Source of the DNA: Pseudomonadota bacterium
GTDB lineage: Bacteria; Pseudomonadota; Alphaproteobacteria; Rhizobiales; Hyphomicrobiaceae
DNA length: 64,000 nucleotides
Assembly: GCA_018242255.1 (NCBI GenBank)
Contig: JAFECH010000369.1
Coordinates: forward strand, 1 to 64,000
Reading direction: 5' to 3'
Each line of letters begins with the position of its first letter. Positions within the stretch are counted from its first letter, which is position 1. The translations under genes and the position numbers were made by a program. The notes beneath the pieces are model-generated. The model searched no databases. It saw nothing but the letters and a program-made list of their open reading frames with translations, and was not told where the DNA came from. Of this stretch, positions 7,884-16,376 are shown piece by piece.

Positions 7884-8273
7884 CTAAAGATGCTTGCCAC
7901 TCTTCAAGTCGGCCGGTTTGCCGTCGTCGGTTCGGCATGGCTCCGCAGATGCCCGACATTTGAACGTGTCGAAAGGTCCGGCGTGGCACGCCAGCGCCTT
8001 GTTCTTTGCATTTTTCCACTCTTGATAGCCCTCGCCAAGTGCACCGGCTCGGGATGACCACCAGGTCGTCGCAGCGGATTTTGCTTCAGCTTCAGTCTTG
8101 CCCGACGCAACGCCGCTTTTGATGATCTCTCCGCAAACTGCATCCGCATAGCCCTTGCTGGCCATTCCTCCACACGCAAAGACGACTGTGAGCGCGATGG
8201 CACTAATGTTCCACGGGGCCGGCAAGAACCATACGCGGTCCGCTCGGACATTTGATCTTCTTGATCTCGACAT
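7884..8273 (-). CDS. Small exported Cys-containing protein, last gene of the mxa cluster
   Basis: A protein of about 129 residues if started at the ATG at 8273. Upstream in-frame Mets at 8339 and 8324, and one at 8165, are alternatives. A hydrophobic segment ending near GYADA suggests export. The mature part contains AVCGEIIKSG, a Trp-rich stretch (TTWWSSRAGALGEGYQEW) and Cys pairs in ALACHAG and FKCRASAEPC. I know this as a recurrent small hypothetical type in Hyphomicrobiales but can assign no function. It overlaps the end of the beta-propeller gene and so is probably translated with it, as the last product of the mxa transcription unit. It occupies a place comparable with the unassigned mxaE/mxaH genes of Methylobacterium, but sequence identity with those cannot be claimed. 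Confidence 0.65.
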   Translation of the reverse strand: MSRSRRSNVRADRVWFLPAPWNISAIALTVVFACGGMASKGYADAVCGEIIKSGVASGKTEAEAKSAATTWWSSRAGALGEGYQEWKNAKNKALACHAGPFDTFKCRASAEPCRTDDGKPADLKSGKHL

Positions 8274-9168
8274 TCCCGGCAAGATCAAGAACTGAAACGG
8301 TGTTGGAAAACCAATTCGCCACATACGCTTTTCTCCCATCGTTCAGCACGGCCACGCCTTCGGGATAACGACCGACCTTGATCTGGGCATGCGGCGCGTA
8401 GGTCCGCGCGTCCAAGATCGAAACCGTCCCGCCATGCTGGTTGGAAACAAGGATTTCGGAATTGTCATGCGTCACGGCCACGCCGTAAGGCATCGCGCCG
8501 GTGGCAGGCGTCGATACGATCCGCAATGACGTCGTATCGACGATCGACAGGTTAGCGGTCTGCACGTTAGCAACGGCCAAATACTTTCCACCCGGACTGA
8601 GCGCGAGCGCAAACGGCGCGCGGCCGACAGGAATTTCCGCTAGAATTTTCAGTTTCTTCGTATCGATGACCGCGACGTTGTTCGACTCGCGGTCGGCAAC
8701 GAACAGGCGGCTGCCGTCTCTTGTTGCAACGAGATGAGCTGGAGCACGTCCAACGATAAGCGTTGCTTCGGTCGCACCTGTCTTCTCGTCGATGACGGAA
8801 ATGCGATTAGCGCTCCAGTCACCGACAAACAGGCGGCCTGCGGTGTCGGACGAAATGCCGAACGGTTGGCCACCAACCTTCAACGTCGATAGGACGGCGC
8901 GGCGGTCGAGATCGACAACGGCGATCTCGCCGTCATCAGGAAGCGTTGCGAAAGCCTTGCGGGATTTCGCATCAATCGTGAAAGCCGCGGGCTTCCCCGG
9001 GATGGCGATCTTTGCCGCGATTTCATCGGAGGTCGTATCGATCACCGAAAGAATGCCGTCGTCCTGACTGAGGACGTAAATGTTTTGCAGAGGCGCCATC
9101 GCCATCACACCCTGCAGCGCAATGGCGATGGCACTCAAAAGGGCAGCGACGGGAAGACGTGCCCTCAT
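8203..9168 (-). CDS. YVTN-type beta-propeller protein of the mxa cluster
   Basis: This 321-residue protein has a signal sequence (about residues 1-27) and seven or so repeats of about 42 residues of the type VIDTTSDEIAAKIAIPGKPA, ISVIDEKTGATEATLIVGRAP and VSILDARTYAPHAQIKVGRYP. This is a YVTN/PQQ-like beta-propeller. Such periplasmic propellers often occur near PQQ-dehydrogenase genes, but no enzymatic residues can be read from this one. The stop codon of mxaD (9165) overlaps its ATG by 4 bases, so it belongs to the mxa operon. A place in methanol dehydrogenase assembly or regulation is inferred from that coupling only. Confidence 0.82.
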   Translation of the reverse strand: MRARLPVAALLSAIAIALQGVMAMAPLQNIYVLSQDDGILSVIDTTSDEIAAKIAIPGKPAAFTIDAKSRKAFATLPDDGEIAVVDLDRRAVLSTLKVGGQPFGISSDTAGRLFVGDWSANRISVIDEKTGATEATLIVGRAPAHLVATRDGSRLFVADRESNNVAVIDTKKLKILAEIPVGRAPFALALSPGGKYLAVANVQTANLSIVDTTSLRIVSTPATGAMPYGVAVTHDNSEILVSNQHGGTVSILDARTYAPHAQIKVGRYPEGVAVLNDGRKAYVANWFSNTVSVLDLAGNVEIKKIKCPSGPRMVLAGPVEH

Positions 9169-9701
9169 TTTCCTTCAACTTTTGCCTTGAGACCCGCCAA
9201 TCCGGCTTTGATGTATTCGGTTGATGCCTTGACGGCTGCCTCATCGTTTTGGTCGGCCGGCGGTTCGTTGCCGGTATCGAAGCGATAGAGACGCGAGATC
9301 CATTCGACATCGCTGCCGCCGCCTGCGGCGGGCTGCACCGTGATCGCATCGGAGTAGGAACTAACGGGAAGCGCCTTGAGGTCTTCATTTTGCAGGCGGT
9401 AGTCGATCTCCATCGCTTTGTCATCGACGGCATCAAGGCTATCGATGAGCGTTCCGCCGGACTTGAGCGTCAGCGTTCTCGTCGTTTCGCTGCCGGTCCC
9501 TTCGACCTTGATCTTGGTCACCCACGGATGCCAGGAGCCGATGGACCCAAAGTCCTTGACCACTTTCCAAACGTCGGCTGGCGCCGCCGAAATGGTAATT
9601 TTCTCGTCGACCTTTTGCGGCGTCGGTCCGTGCGCCCACGCTGCACCCGAGAACGAAAGAACGGCAGATATAACGAGAAGTGGACGTAACTTAATTGCCA
9701 T
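9165..9701 (-). CDS. mxaD: MxaD, SRPBCC-fold methanol oxidation protein
   Basis: This 178-residue periplasmic protein has a signal peptide (cleavage near AAWA, residue 23) followed by a START/SRPBCC domain (ITISAAPADVWKVVKDFGSIGSWHPWV). MxaD homologues were reported to aid the interaction of methanol dehydrogenase with its cytochrome cL. Its start overlaps the 3' end of mxaL, and its stop overlaps the beta-propeller gene. Length and domain match the family. Confidence 0.9.
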   Translation of the reverse strand: MAIKLRPLLVISAVLSFSGAAWAHGPTPQKVDEKITISAAPADVWKVVKDFGSIGSWHPWVTKIKVEGTGSETTRTLTLKSGGTLIDSLDAVDDKAMEIDYRLQNEDLKALPVSSYSDAITVQPAAGGGSDVEWISRLYRFDTGNEPPADQNDEAAVKASTEYIKAGLAGLKAKVEGK

Positions 9702-10716
9702 AAGCCGAGGCTCCTTTAGGGTCGGGAGTGAAATTGAATTTCAGCAGGTGCCAGAGATTTGCGAACAGCACCGTTTCGCGAAGCGACAACGCATAGAGTG
9801 CGATCAGCAGCAGCAGCGCCGCGAGCGCGGGCACGTAGGACATATTCGTGTCGACCGGCACAAGTCGAGGCTCGGTGGCCGAGAGGAGAGGCGGCGCCAG
9901 CGAGCTGACGTTCTGAAGCTCCGCGTAGTGCAGCCCCGTCCGCTGTGCGAGGTCTTCCAGATGTATGGTTTTCACCGATGACAACTGTTCATCGCCGGTC
10001 GCTGGCAGAGCTCCGAATGGAGCGTTGCGAGGATTGTAGCCCTCACGCGTCTCTGCGTCGGGTGGCGGCGCGCCGATACGATTGTCTTGCGGAACATCCG
10101 TTTCACGGTAGACGCCGACCTGCCGTCCTTCGTCGTCGAATTTCGGGATCGGTGTTTTTTCAGTTCCGCCTACGCCGACGATTAAGCCCTTTATAGCGCC
10201 AGGCTTGCCCTCGAAACCGGGAACGCCGGTGAATGGCAGCGGCGGTGCTTCATGTCCATCGGTCAAAAACAGGAGATCGGAGTTTAAGCTCCGAGCAATG
10301 TCGATGCCTGAATAAAGACCCAGGGCGATATAGCTGTCGCCCGCCCACGCCATGCGCCAATCGAGGTCCGAGATCGCACCTTCGAGTGCATCGTAATTGG
10401 CGCAGATCTCGGTCGGATCGAACAGCAGATATGAAATGCGTTCGGTAAAGATACCGAGACCGAGCCGCGAGTCGCAGGGAAGATCCTGCATCAGATTGAT
10501 GAGCGCGCCTTTAGCGGCTTCGAGTCGATCCTGCGATCCGCGCGGGTTTCCCATGTCGCGCGTATTCATGCTGCCGGTGATATCGACAATCGCCAAGACG
10601 TCTGCGATGCGCTGTTTGCGGACGAGATGGAAGCCGATCATCGCCGCAATGGTCAGTGCCAGCGTACCGGCGATCATCGCCGTTCGGCGGTCGAATTCTA
10701 CGCCGAAAAACGTCAT
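9691..10716 (-). CDS. mxaL: MxaL, membrane-anchored von Willebrand A protein
   Basis: This 341-residue protein has membrane segments near the N-terminus (about residues 14-30) and near the C-terminus (YVPALAALLLLIALYALSL). Between them is a vWA domain whose metal site reads DITGS, with Thr where most domains have Ser. MxaA, MxaC, MxaK and MxaL are required in methylotrophs for calcium insertion into methanol dehydrogenase. The chosen start (10716) overlaps the mxaK stop by 4 bases. A longer frame to 10752 exists but lies inside mxaK. Confidence 0.9.
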   Translation of the reverse strand: MTFFGVEFDRRTAMIAGTLALTIAAMIGFHLVRKQRIADVLAIVDITGSMNTRDMGNPRGSQDRLEAAKGALINLMQDLPCDSRLGLGIFTERISYLLFDPTEICANYDALEGAISDLDWRMAWAGDSYIALGLYSGIDIARSLNSDLLFLTDGHEAPPLPFTGVPGFEGKPGAIKGLIVGVGGTEKTPIPKFDDEGRQVGVYRETDVPQDNRIGAPPPDAETREGYNPRNAPFGALPATGDEQLSSVKTIHLEDLAQRTGLHYAELQNVSSLAPPLLSATEPRLVPVDTNMSYVPALAALLLLIALYALSLRETVLFANLWHLLKFNFTPDPKGASAYGN

Positions 10717-11294
10717 GGCAATCCCTTCGGAATGCCGGGCAAGTCCGTCCATAATTTTTTCGGTGCATCGGGCGATTCTTTGTCGGGATTATCGGCTTGC
10801 GGCAGGTCGCGCACGATCCGCATGGCAACATCGATGTTATAGCGTGCGTCCCAGTTTGCTGGGTCAAGCTTGAGCGCGAGGCGATATTCTGTTTTTGCCA
10901 GATTGACGAGCGCAGCCGCTCCGTCCAGGTCGCCCTTACGCACGGCCTCCGCTGCGAGTAGCGTCCTGAAATTAGCGATATTATAAAGCGCCGCTGCGTG
11001 AATAGCCGGAGGAAGTCTCTCAGCGGATAGGCTTAAGGTCGATTGCGCGTCGGCGATCTGATCACGCCGGAGAGATTCATTGACGCGCGCCAGAATCTCC
11101 TGCGGCGTCGCGGTCCTAACGTTGATCGTAAAGTCACGCCGCGCCAGGAGTTGGTGGATCCTGCTATTGGCACGCTCCGTCCGGAAGAAATCGTCCGCAA
11201 CGTATCCAAACCAGACGGCGCATGCGATCGTTAGAAGCCAAAGCAAAGTTCTGCGCTGCTCTGAAAAGCGCGCGACCAAGCGATCAACGTGCAT
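10713..11294 (-). CDS. mxaK: MxaK, methanol dehydrogenase maturation protein
   Basis: This protein of about 193 residues has one N-terminal membrane span (LLWLLTIACAVWFGYVA) and a helical periplasmic part with a TPR-like stretch (AALVNLAKTEYRLALKLDPANWDARYNIDVA). MxaK belongs to the calcium-insertion group of mxa genes. The start MHVDRL at 11294 overlaps the end of mxaC by 11 bases; the open frame reaches back to 11345. The assignment rests on position between mxaC and mxaL and on overall architecture. Confidence 0.85.
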   Translation of the reverse strand: MHVDRLVARFSEQRRTLLWLLTIACAVWFGYVADDFFRTERANSRIHQLLARRDFTINVRTATPQEILARVNESLRRDQIADAQSTLSLSAERLPPAIHAAALYNIANFRTLLAAEAVRKGDLDGAAALVNLAKTEYRLALKLDPANWDARYNIDVAMRIVRDLPQADNPDKESPDAPKKLWTDLPGIPKGLP

Positions 11295-12288
11295 GCACGC
11301 CTCCGGGTATGGCATGGAGGGATCGGGCGCAAAGCTTCGCCGCAAGCAGAAGAGCTAAGGCCAGCGCCGCGAAGGCGTAGGCCCATCGCGACAGGTCGTA
11401 TTGCGGGATCCGCTCGGTGTAGACGATCGGTGTCTGCTCAAGCTTGCCTATGTCGTCGATCGCGGCTTTGACCGCTTTCGCGTTCTCCGCTTCGTAAGCG
11501 CGATAAGGGATGCGCAGGCTCTGAAAGAATTTGTTGAGGTGGCGCTCGGGAAGCGCCTGCGGCGTATCTTCAGCATCCGACGGAGGCGTTGCGAACATGC
11601 TGTTCGACCCTTCGGTGCGTAGATAGAGGAAATAGAGATGAACAGGACGGCGCGCGAAGTCTGTCCGCAATGCTTCCTGCACGCGTCGCCCGACGACCGC
11701 GACGCCATCCGATACGAGGACGATGGCGCGTGAACCCGGCAGAACGTCCTCATCGATCATGCTGAGCGACATGCCGAGGCCGCGGCCGACGTCCGTGAAG
11801 GCCAAGCCCGGCCGATCGATAGCGTCGATCGCGTTGAGAACCATCGCTTTGTGGTCCGTAATCGGCACGACGTGCAACGGCGCGGTTGAAAATTCCGCAA
11901 TACCAAATCGGTCGTGTTTGCGCTCAATAACGAAATCTTTGAGCAACCGCTTGGCCGCTGCCGACTTCGATTCTTCGGCGCCGCTGGGTTGGCGCCCTGC
12001 GAACGTATCGTTCATGCTGGCGGAGCGGTCGATGAGCAGCACGATATGCGCGCCCTGACCGAAACGCTCGATCTTACGTTCGCGCAGCGCAATTCCTGAT
12101 AGCCCGAGAACGATCCCGCCAATTGCAAGCACGCCCGCGAACCGCAACGTCCATGCGAGCGCTTGTGACAGCCAATCAGGTGGTAGCACGGCAAGCGAGG
12201 GATAGCCCTCCAGCTTCTGCGTCCCGAGAAAGAGAGGGATGAGCATGAGCGGCAGCAAATACAGGGCGATGGGGTGGGCAAAAATCAT
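11284..12288 (-). CDS. mxaC: MxaC, membrane von Willebrand A protein
   Basis: This 334-residue protein has two N-terminal membrane helices (about residues 5-22 and 48-66), then a vWA domain with an intact metal-binding motif DRSAS (LLIDRSASMNDTF), and a C-terminal membrane helix (WAYAFAALALALLLAAKL). This BatA-like layout is typical of MxaC, which is needed for calcium loading of methanol dehydrogenase. Its ATG overlaps the mxaA stop by 4 bases. Confidence 0.92.
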   Translation of the reverse strand: MIFAHPIALYLLPLMLIPLFLGTQKLEGYPSLAVLPPDWLSQALAWTLRFAGVLAIGGIVLGLSGIALRERKIERFGQGAHIVLLIDRSASMNDTFAGRQPSGAEESKSAAAKRLLKDFVIERKHDRFGIAEFSTAPLHVVPITDHKAMVLNAIDAIDRPGLAFTDVGRGLGMSLSMIDEDVLPGSRAIVLVSDGVAVVGRRVQEALRTDFARRPVHLYFLYLRTEGSNSMFATPPSDAEDTPQALPERHLNKFFQSLRIPYRAYEAENAKAVKAAIDDIGKLEQTPIVYTERIPQYDLSRWAYAFAALALALLLAAKLCARSLHAIPGGVHAR

Positions 12289-13259
12289 GCAGAGGATCTT
12301 TCCTCCCGCGCGAGATCATCGGCCAGTTTTCTCACGCTTTCAAATGGAAAGCGGTCCTCTGCTGCGCGTCGATCGTCCGAGAAGAAATAAAGCCGTGAAC
12401 TTTCAAAAAACGCCTCGAGCCGCGGCGCAAGCACTGCAAAGCGAGGATGCTTCCGCATGAATACCGACGTGTCCTGTGCGAACAAGCGATGTCCGGCAGT
12501 CTCGTCAAAAGCGCGATGCAGAACGAGAAGTGCATCCTGATAGGAACCATCGGCCACTCCGTATCGCATGAGATCCCGGATCCGCCGATCCGCCTGCGTA
12601 AAGGGACGGCCAGCACGTTTCGCGAATGGCCAGATGGCATAATGCCAAAGCAGAAATACCCCGCAGCCGGCGAGCGCGAGACTGGCGATGGTGAGTTTCA
12701 TTTGTTTGGACGCGATAGAAATTAGATGCGCCTGCACGTTGGGGCGAAGGACGTCCGAAAGCTCTTTCGTCTTTTCGGGCATGAGATCGTTTAGAACGAG
12801 ATTGCGAAGCGGCGACATTGTTAGGCGGAGAGTTGGAACCGACGCGGCGTATTTCTTCGCAGCCTCTTCTGGATCGCTCGGCGCCGTTTCGTTTGGCGCG
12901 ACGCTCGTCGGATTCTTGAACTTCAGCGGGAAAGCCGGAATATCGAGTTCGGTCGCTTCAATTGCAGAATAGAAAATCTGATATTTTAGCTTGATGTCGT
13001 AAATCTGCCGACCGTTATCTTCCCGTTCCGTGTGGTCGATGGAAACGAGGTCAAGCCAGTAAGTCAGAGGACCGGGTCGCGGTAGTGCTGCCGTAAACAG
13101 TTCGGTATGGCCGCTGGTAATGACTTCGACATCGCGTTCGAGCGTATCCCCTATGAAATAACCGAACGTACGCGGCTCATAGATGTTGACGGCATCAATG
13201 GCTGCGGAAGCCGGGTGAATGCCGATTAGGACGAAGACGATCATCCAGAAGAAGCGCAT
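12285..13259 (-). CDS. mxaA: MxaA, methanol dehydrogenase calcium-insertion protein
   Basis: This 324-residue protein has a signal peptide (VFVLIGIHPASAA), a periplasmic N-terminal half, a membrane helix at about residue 200 (IASLALAGCGVFLLWHYAIW) and a cytoplasmic C-terminal part. The architecture and place match MxaA. The start at 13259 shares one base with the mxaS stop (TGATG). The frame extends to 13301 but those residues are shadow of mxaS. Confidence 0.9.
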   Translation of the reverse strand: MRFFWMIVFVLIGIHPASAAIDAVNIYEPRTFGYFIGDTLERDVEVITSGHTELFTAALPRPGPLTYWLDLVSIDHTEREDNGRQIYDIKLKYQIFYSAIEATELDIPAFPLKFKNPTSVAPNETAPSDPEEAAKKYAASVPTLRLTMSPLRNLVLNDLMPEKTKELSDVLRPNVQAHLISIASKQMKLTIASLALAGCGVFLLWHYAIWPFAKRAGRPFTQADRRIRDLMRYGVADGSYQDALLVLHRAFDETAGHRLFAQDTSVFMRKHPRFAVLAPRLEAFFESSRLYFFSDDRRAAEDRFPFESVRKLADDLAREERSSA

Positions 13260-14116
13260 CAGGCGATCCCGTAAAGAAGATATGCTGTCAAGCGCGTCCA
13301 ATCGATCGAGTCGCGAATGGTGAACATTTCGCGAGCGTTCGCGTCGAGGACGCGCGTGATGCGATCGCGCCGCTCATTTCGCAGCGTAAGCCATTGCTCT
13401 TTCAGAGATGGGCGCATGGCGACGAGACGATGCCGGCCGCTTTCGAGATCGCGAAGATTGAGAAGACCCCAGCTCGGTAAGTCTTCGATCTCCAGACTGT
13501 CACGCAATTCGATCGGAACGACGTCATGAAATGCGAGAGCCTCGACAGCCATGCGCGTTTCGGCATCAGACCACAGAAAGTCGGAGACGATGAAGACGAG
13601 CTTGCGTGATCCGGCGATGACCGCTCCGGCGTCGGCGATGCCTTCGCTTCCCTTACGCTCCGCTCTGGAGCGGCGAAGCCGGTCAATGGCGTCGAGGTGA
13701 GCCGCGCGCGACAACGTCTTCCAGAGCACGAGGTCGTGACGCAACTTGCTATCGAAGGGAAGCAACGCGAACGTGTCGCCAGTGCGCTCTGTGAAAATCG
13801 CAAGCGCTTCGGCGACGTCGGCCGCTATGGCCATTTTATTGCCACGACCTTCGAACGCCATCGAAGGGGAAACATCAACGAGAACTACGACGTCGATTGA
13901 GCTCGGCTGTTCTGCGCGACGGACCAGAAGCCTTTCGAAAGGATCGCTCAACGAGGCGCGAACCGCGATGCGCCTGGGATCCGGAAACACCGTAAGAGGC
14001 ACGATATCGCGGAATAACCCGCCGCTACCCGACAGATAGCTCTTATGCGCACCGACACGGACGCCACTCGTGCGCCAGGGAATGGCATAAGCGAGTTCGC
14101 GAGCAGCGTCGTTCAT
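13259..14116 (-). CDS. mxaS: MxaS, DUF58 protein
   Basis: This 285-residue cytoplasmic protein of the DUF58 family has a vWA-like metal site DVSPS in VLVDVSPSMAFEGRG. DUF58 proteins act with MoxR-type AAA+ ATPases; here the ATPase is MxaR, whose stop overlaps this start by 4 bases. Together they form the usual MoxR/DUF58/vWA chaperone-like set (R-S-A-C-K-L) for maturation of the dehydrogenase. Confidence 0.92.
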   Translation of the reverse strand: MNDAARELAYAIPWRTSGVRVGAHKSYLSGSGGLFRDIVPLTVFPDPRRIAVRASLSDPFERLLVRRAEQPSSIDVVVLVDVSPSMAFEGRGNKMAIAADVAEALAIFTERTGDTFALLPFDSKLRHDLVLWKTLSRAAHLDAIDRLRRSRAERKGSEGIADAGAVIAGSRKLVFIVSDFLWSDAETRMAVEALAFHDVVPIELRDSLEIEDLPSWGLLNLRDLESGRHRLVAMRPSLKEQWLTLRNERRDRITRVLDANAREMFTIRDSIDWTRLTAYLLYGIA

Positions 14117-15171
14117 GGCGCCGGCACCTTGGCGAAGACGCCGCCGATGAGGGACCGAATAATATCGTCGCGACGAAGCTCATAGACTGGCGCCAGGAAA
14201 ATGCGGTGAGCCATGCACTCGGAGAAAATCTCGCGAATGTCTTCCGGTACAACCATATCCCGGCCGGAAAGCCAAGCTTGCACGCGCGCTGCTCTGATTA
14301 AATAACTCATGCCGCGCGGGCTGGCGCCACCAGCGATAAGTCGCGTGATATCGACGTTTGGAATATCGATACCCGCCTTCGCGGGCTCGCGTATAGCTGT
14401 CCAGAGATCGAGGACGTAAGTCTCCAGAACTGGACTTACGACGATGGTGCTCTGAATGACCTTCGCTAGCGCATTGATGCGCCGATAGTCGATGACGCCT
14501 TCCTTGAGCGATGAAATCAGTGCGTCGACATCGTGGAATTTAGTTTCAAAAAGGAGGTCTCTGCGCGCGGCACTATCGGTCGGAGTCGCGATACCAACTT
14601 CCATTAAGAAGCGATCACGAGCCGCGGCCGGCAGTTCGAAGGTTTCCTCGCGCTCGATGCGATTGCGATCGGCAAACACGAGAAGATTCGGGAAATAGTG
14701 TTCCTGATTGAATGCCGTGATGCTGCGCTCGGCCATCAATCGCAGCAGCAGCGAATGCACCTGAGGCCGGGCTCGGTTGATTTCATTAAAAAAGAAAATC
14801 GAAAGATCGCTGCCATGGCGAAGAACTGGACCGGGATCTACGCGCGGTTTGCCGTCTTCGTTGAGGAACGTGTGATAAATCATGTCCGAAGGCATGAGGT
14901 CGATGGTGCCTTCGATGCGTTCATAAGCGCCACCGAGCGCGCGAGCCACCGCACGCAAAAGCGTCGTCTTGCCGACGCCGACATCGCCTTCCAGGAGAAC
15001 ATGCCCGCGCGCGAATACAGCGACTGTCAGCAGGCGAATAGCGCGCTCCTGGCCGACAACGGCTCTCGCAATTTCCCGCTCGAAGTCATGAGCATCGCGG
15101 CGCCATGCCTGCAGATTAATTGGTTCGGACATATCGGCGGTTGACTGCCGATCAAGCGTTGGGCGGTTCAT
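14113..15171 (-). CDS. mxaR: MxaR, MoxR-family AAA+ ATPase
   Basis: This ATPase of about 352 residues has Walker A (GDVGVGKTTLLRA), Walker B (FFFNEINRA), and the MoxR-type sequence RPQVHSLLLRLMAERSI. MoxR-type ATPases remodel or load cofactors into partner proteins; MxaR is the founding context of this family. The start at 15171 has GGGGA nine bases upstream. MSEPINLQAW at 15132 aligns better with other MxaR N-termini as I remember them and is an alternative. A terminator-like hairpin separates this gene from mxaI. Confidence 0.92.
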   Translation of the reverse strand: MNRPTLDRQSTADMSEPINLQAWRRDAHDFEREIARAVVGQERAIRLLTVAVFARGHVLLEGDVGVGKTTLLRAVARALGGAYERIEGTIDLMPSDMIYHTFLNEDGKPRVDPGPVLRHGSDLSIFFFNEINRARPQVHSLLLRLMAERSITAFNQEHYFPNLLVFADRNRIEREETFELPAAARDRFLMEVGIATPTDSAARRDLLFETKFHDVDALISSLKEGVIDYRRINALAKVIQSTIVVSPVLETYVLDLWTAIREPAKAGIDIPNVDITRLIAGGASPRGMSYLIRAARVQAWLSGRDMVVPEDIREIFSECMAHRIFLAPVYELRRDDIIRSLIGGVFAKVPAP

Positions 15172-15245
15172 TGTTCTTGTCCCCAAGCGAGGCGCACTTA
15201 ACCGGCCGAACGGCTATGCGTCAGATTTCAAGTCAGACGAAAAGG

Positions 15246-15270
15246 GGGGTGCTGTTTTGGGCAGCACCCC
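15246..15270 (-). terminator. Hairpin between mxaI and mxaR, likely partial terminator
   Basis: Perfect 9-base arms GGGGTGCTG and CAGCACCCC enclose a 7-base loop. Read on the minus strand, the stem is followed by CCTTTTCG. It lies about 70 bases after the mxaI stop and about 75 before mxaR. This suggests that most transcripts end after the abundant F-J-G-I products, with some read-through into the maturation genes. Confidence 0.65.
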
Positions 15271-15341
15271 AGATGCCTCGGAGAGGAAGTTTTTTCGTCC
15301 TGCAAGCGTCGCAAGATCCGAGGATTACGTATCGTTCTCGA

Positions 15342-15641
15342 CTATTGGATTTTCGAAACGTCGTAGACCCACTTGCCGGTCTTCTTGAAGTTCTCAGCGC
15401 GCTTCGCGTTACGCTCTTCCATGGCCTTCATGGATTCGCTCTGCTTTGCGAGTTGCTTTGGGTCGTGCTTGGGATCAAACTTCGTGCCCTTGATCTTATC
15501 AGGGAAGCCGGGCTTCGGCTCCCAGCAGTTACCGGGAGCGCGGCAATGCGTGCCGTCGTAGGCCATGGCAGCAGGAGCCATCGCGCCAGCGAGGCCGGCA
15601 AACGCGATTCCGGCAACGAGCGTGAGTGAAAGGGTCTTCAT
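15342..15641 (-). CDS. mxaI: MxaI, methanol dehydrogenase small subunit
   Basis: This 99-residue precursor has a signal peptide cleaved near AAMA|YDGTHC. The mature part is about 72 residues, rich in Lys and Glu, and matches the beta subunit: YDGTHCRAPGNCWEPKPGFP with its disulfide cysteines, then a long C-terminal helix (EERNAKRAENFKKTGKW). It wraps around MxaF in the alpha2-beta2 enzyme. The start at 15641 is favoured because GGAGG is seven bases upstream; the Met two codons earlier is too close to it. A small subunit of this kind accompanies calcium-type MxaF enzymes, not XoxF. Confidence 0.96.
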   Translation of the reverse strand: MKTLSLTLVAGIAFAGLAGAMAPAAMAYDGTHCRAPGNCWEPKPGFPDKIKGTKFDPKHDPKQLAKQSESMKAMEERNAKRAENFKKTGKWVYDVSKIQ

Positions 15642-15741
15642 AGGCATTCCTCCATTTTTCTACTCGTCTCGGACGGTCCGATCCGTCCTTATTGTTCCGT
15701 ACCAACCACACCCTGCGAGGCAGCCCTAAGCAGGATGTGAG

Positions 15742-16323
15742 CTAGTTGCCGGAAATCTTGCATTGCTGCTTCGCAGCGGCAGCGCGTCCCGTTTTTTCCC
15801 ATTCGTCGATATTGAAGGGCTTGAAGTTCTTCTTCTGCTCGTCCGTCAGCCACTGCGCGTCCTTGACGTCGTCCTTCTGGATGTGGCGGATCCAGGCGAT
15901 AAGCTTCAACATGTCGTCGAGTTCGATGTCTTGTCCGTGCGGACCCATCATGCCGTTGGCGCCACCGAAGATCGTTTCGAACAGACCCTTGTCGGTTTCG
16001 TTCTTTGGATAGGTCCAGTAGGAGTCGTTCAGCCCCGGCCCGACCTTGCCTTCGCCGATGTGCCCATGACAGCCCGAGCAGGACTCGAGAAAAACCTCTT
16101 CGCCCTTCGGCAGGCAGCCAGGAACTTCGACGTAGGCATCCACGCCGGTTTCCAGGAACTTCTTGACGGCGGCGGTGTCGCGTCCTTCCTTTGGTGCCGT
16201 GGCATCGACGTCGAGACTCTCGCCCGTAATCGTGTTCTGAAAAACCTGTTGGGCATTGGCCATCTGCGCACCTGCAATCAACGACCACACGACAGCGCCG
16301 GCTGCCAGAACTCCAAATCTCAT
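15742..16323 (-). CDS. mxaG: MxaG, cytochrome cL, electron acceptor of methanol dehydrogenase
   Basis: This 193-residue periplasmic cytochrome has a signal peptide (cleavage near MANA, residue 24) and one covalent heme site CSGCH at residues 82-86. A Met-rich segment (GGANGMMGPHGQDI) and KLIAWIRHI complete the class I fold. MxaG takes electrons from PQQ in MxaF/I and passes them to cytochrome cH. The start at 16323 is preceded by GGAAGAG; another Met lies six codons upstream. It sits 53 bases downstream of mxaJ. Confidence 0.95.
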   Translation of the reverse strand: MRFGVLAAGAVVWSLIAGAQMANAQQVFQNTITGESLDVDATAPKEGRDTAAVKKFLETGVDAYVEVPGCLPKGEEVFLESCSGCHGHIGEGKVGPGLNDSYWTYPKNETDKGLFETIFGGANGMMGPHGQDIELDDMLKLIAWIRHIQKDDVKDAQWLTDEQKKNFKPFNIDEWEKTGRAAAAKQQCKISGN

Positions 16324-16376
16324 TTGCAATTTCTCTTCCACTGTTCTTCGGTTACCGATCTGCCGGATGTCTGTCT

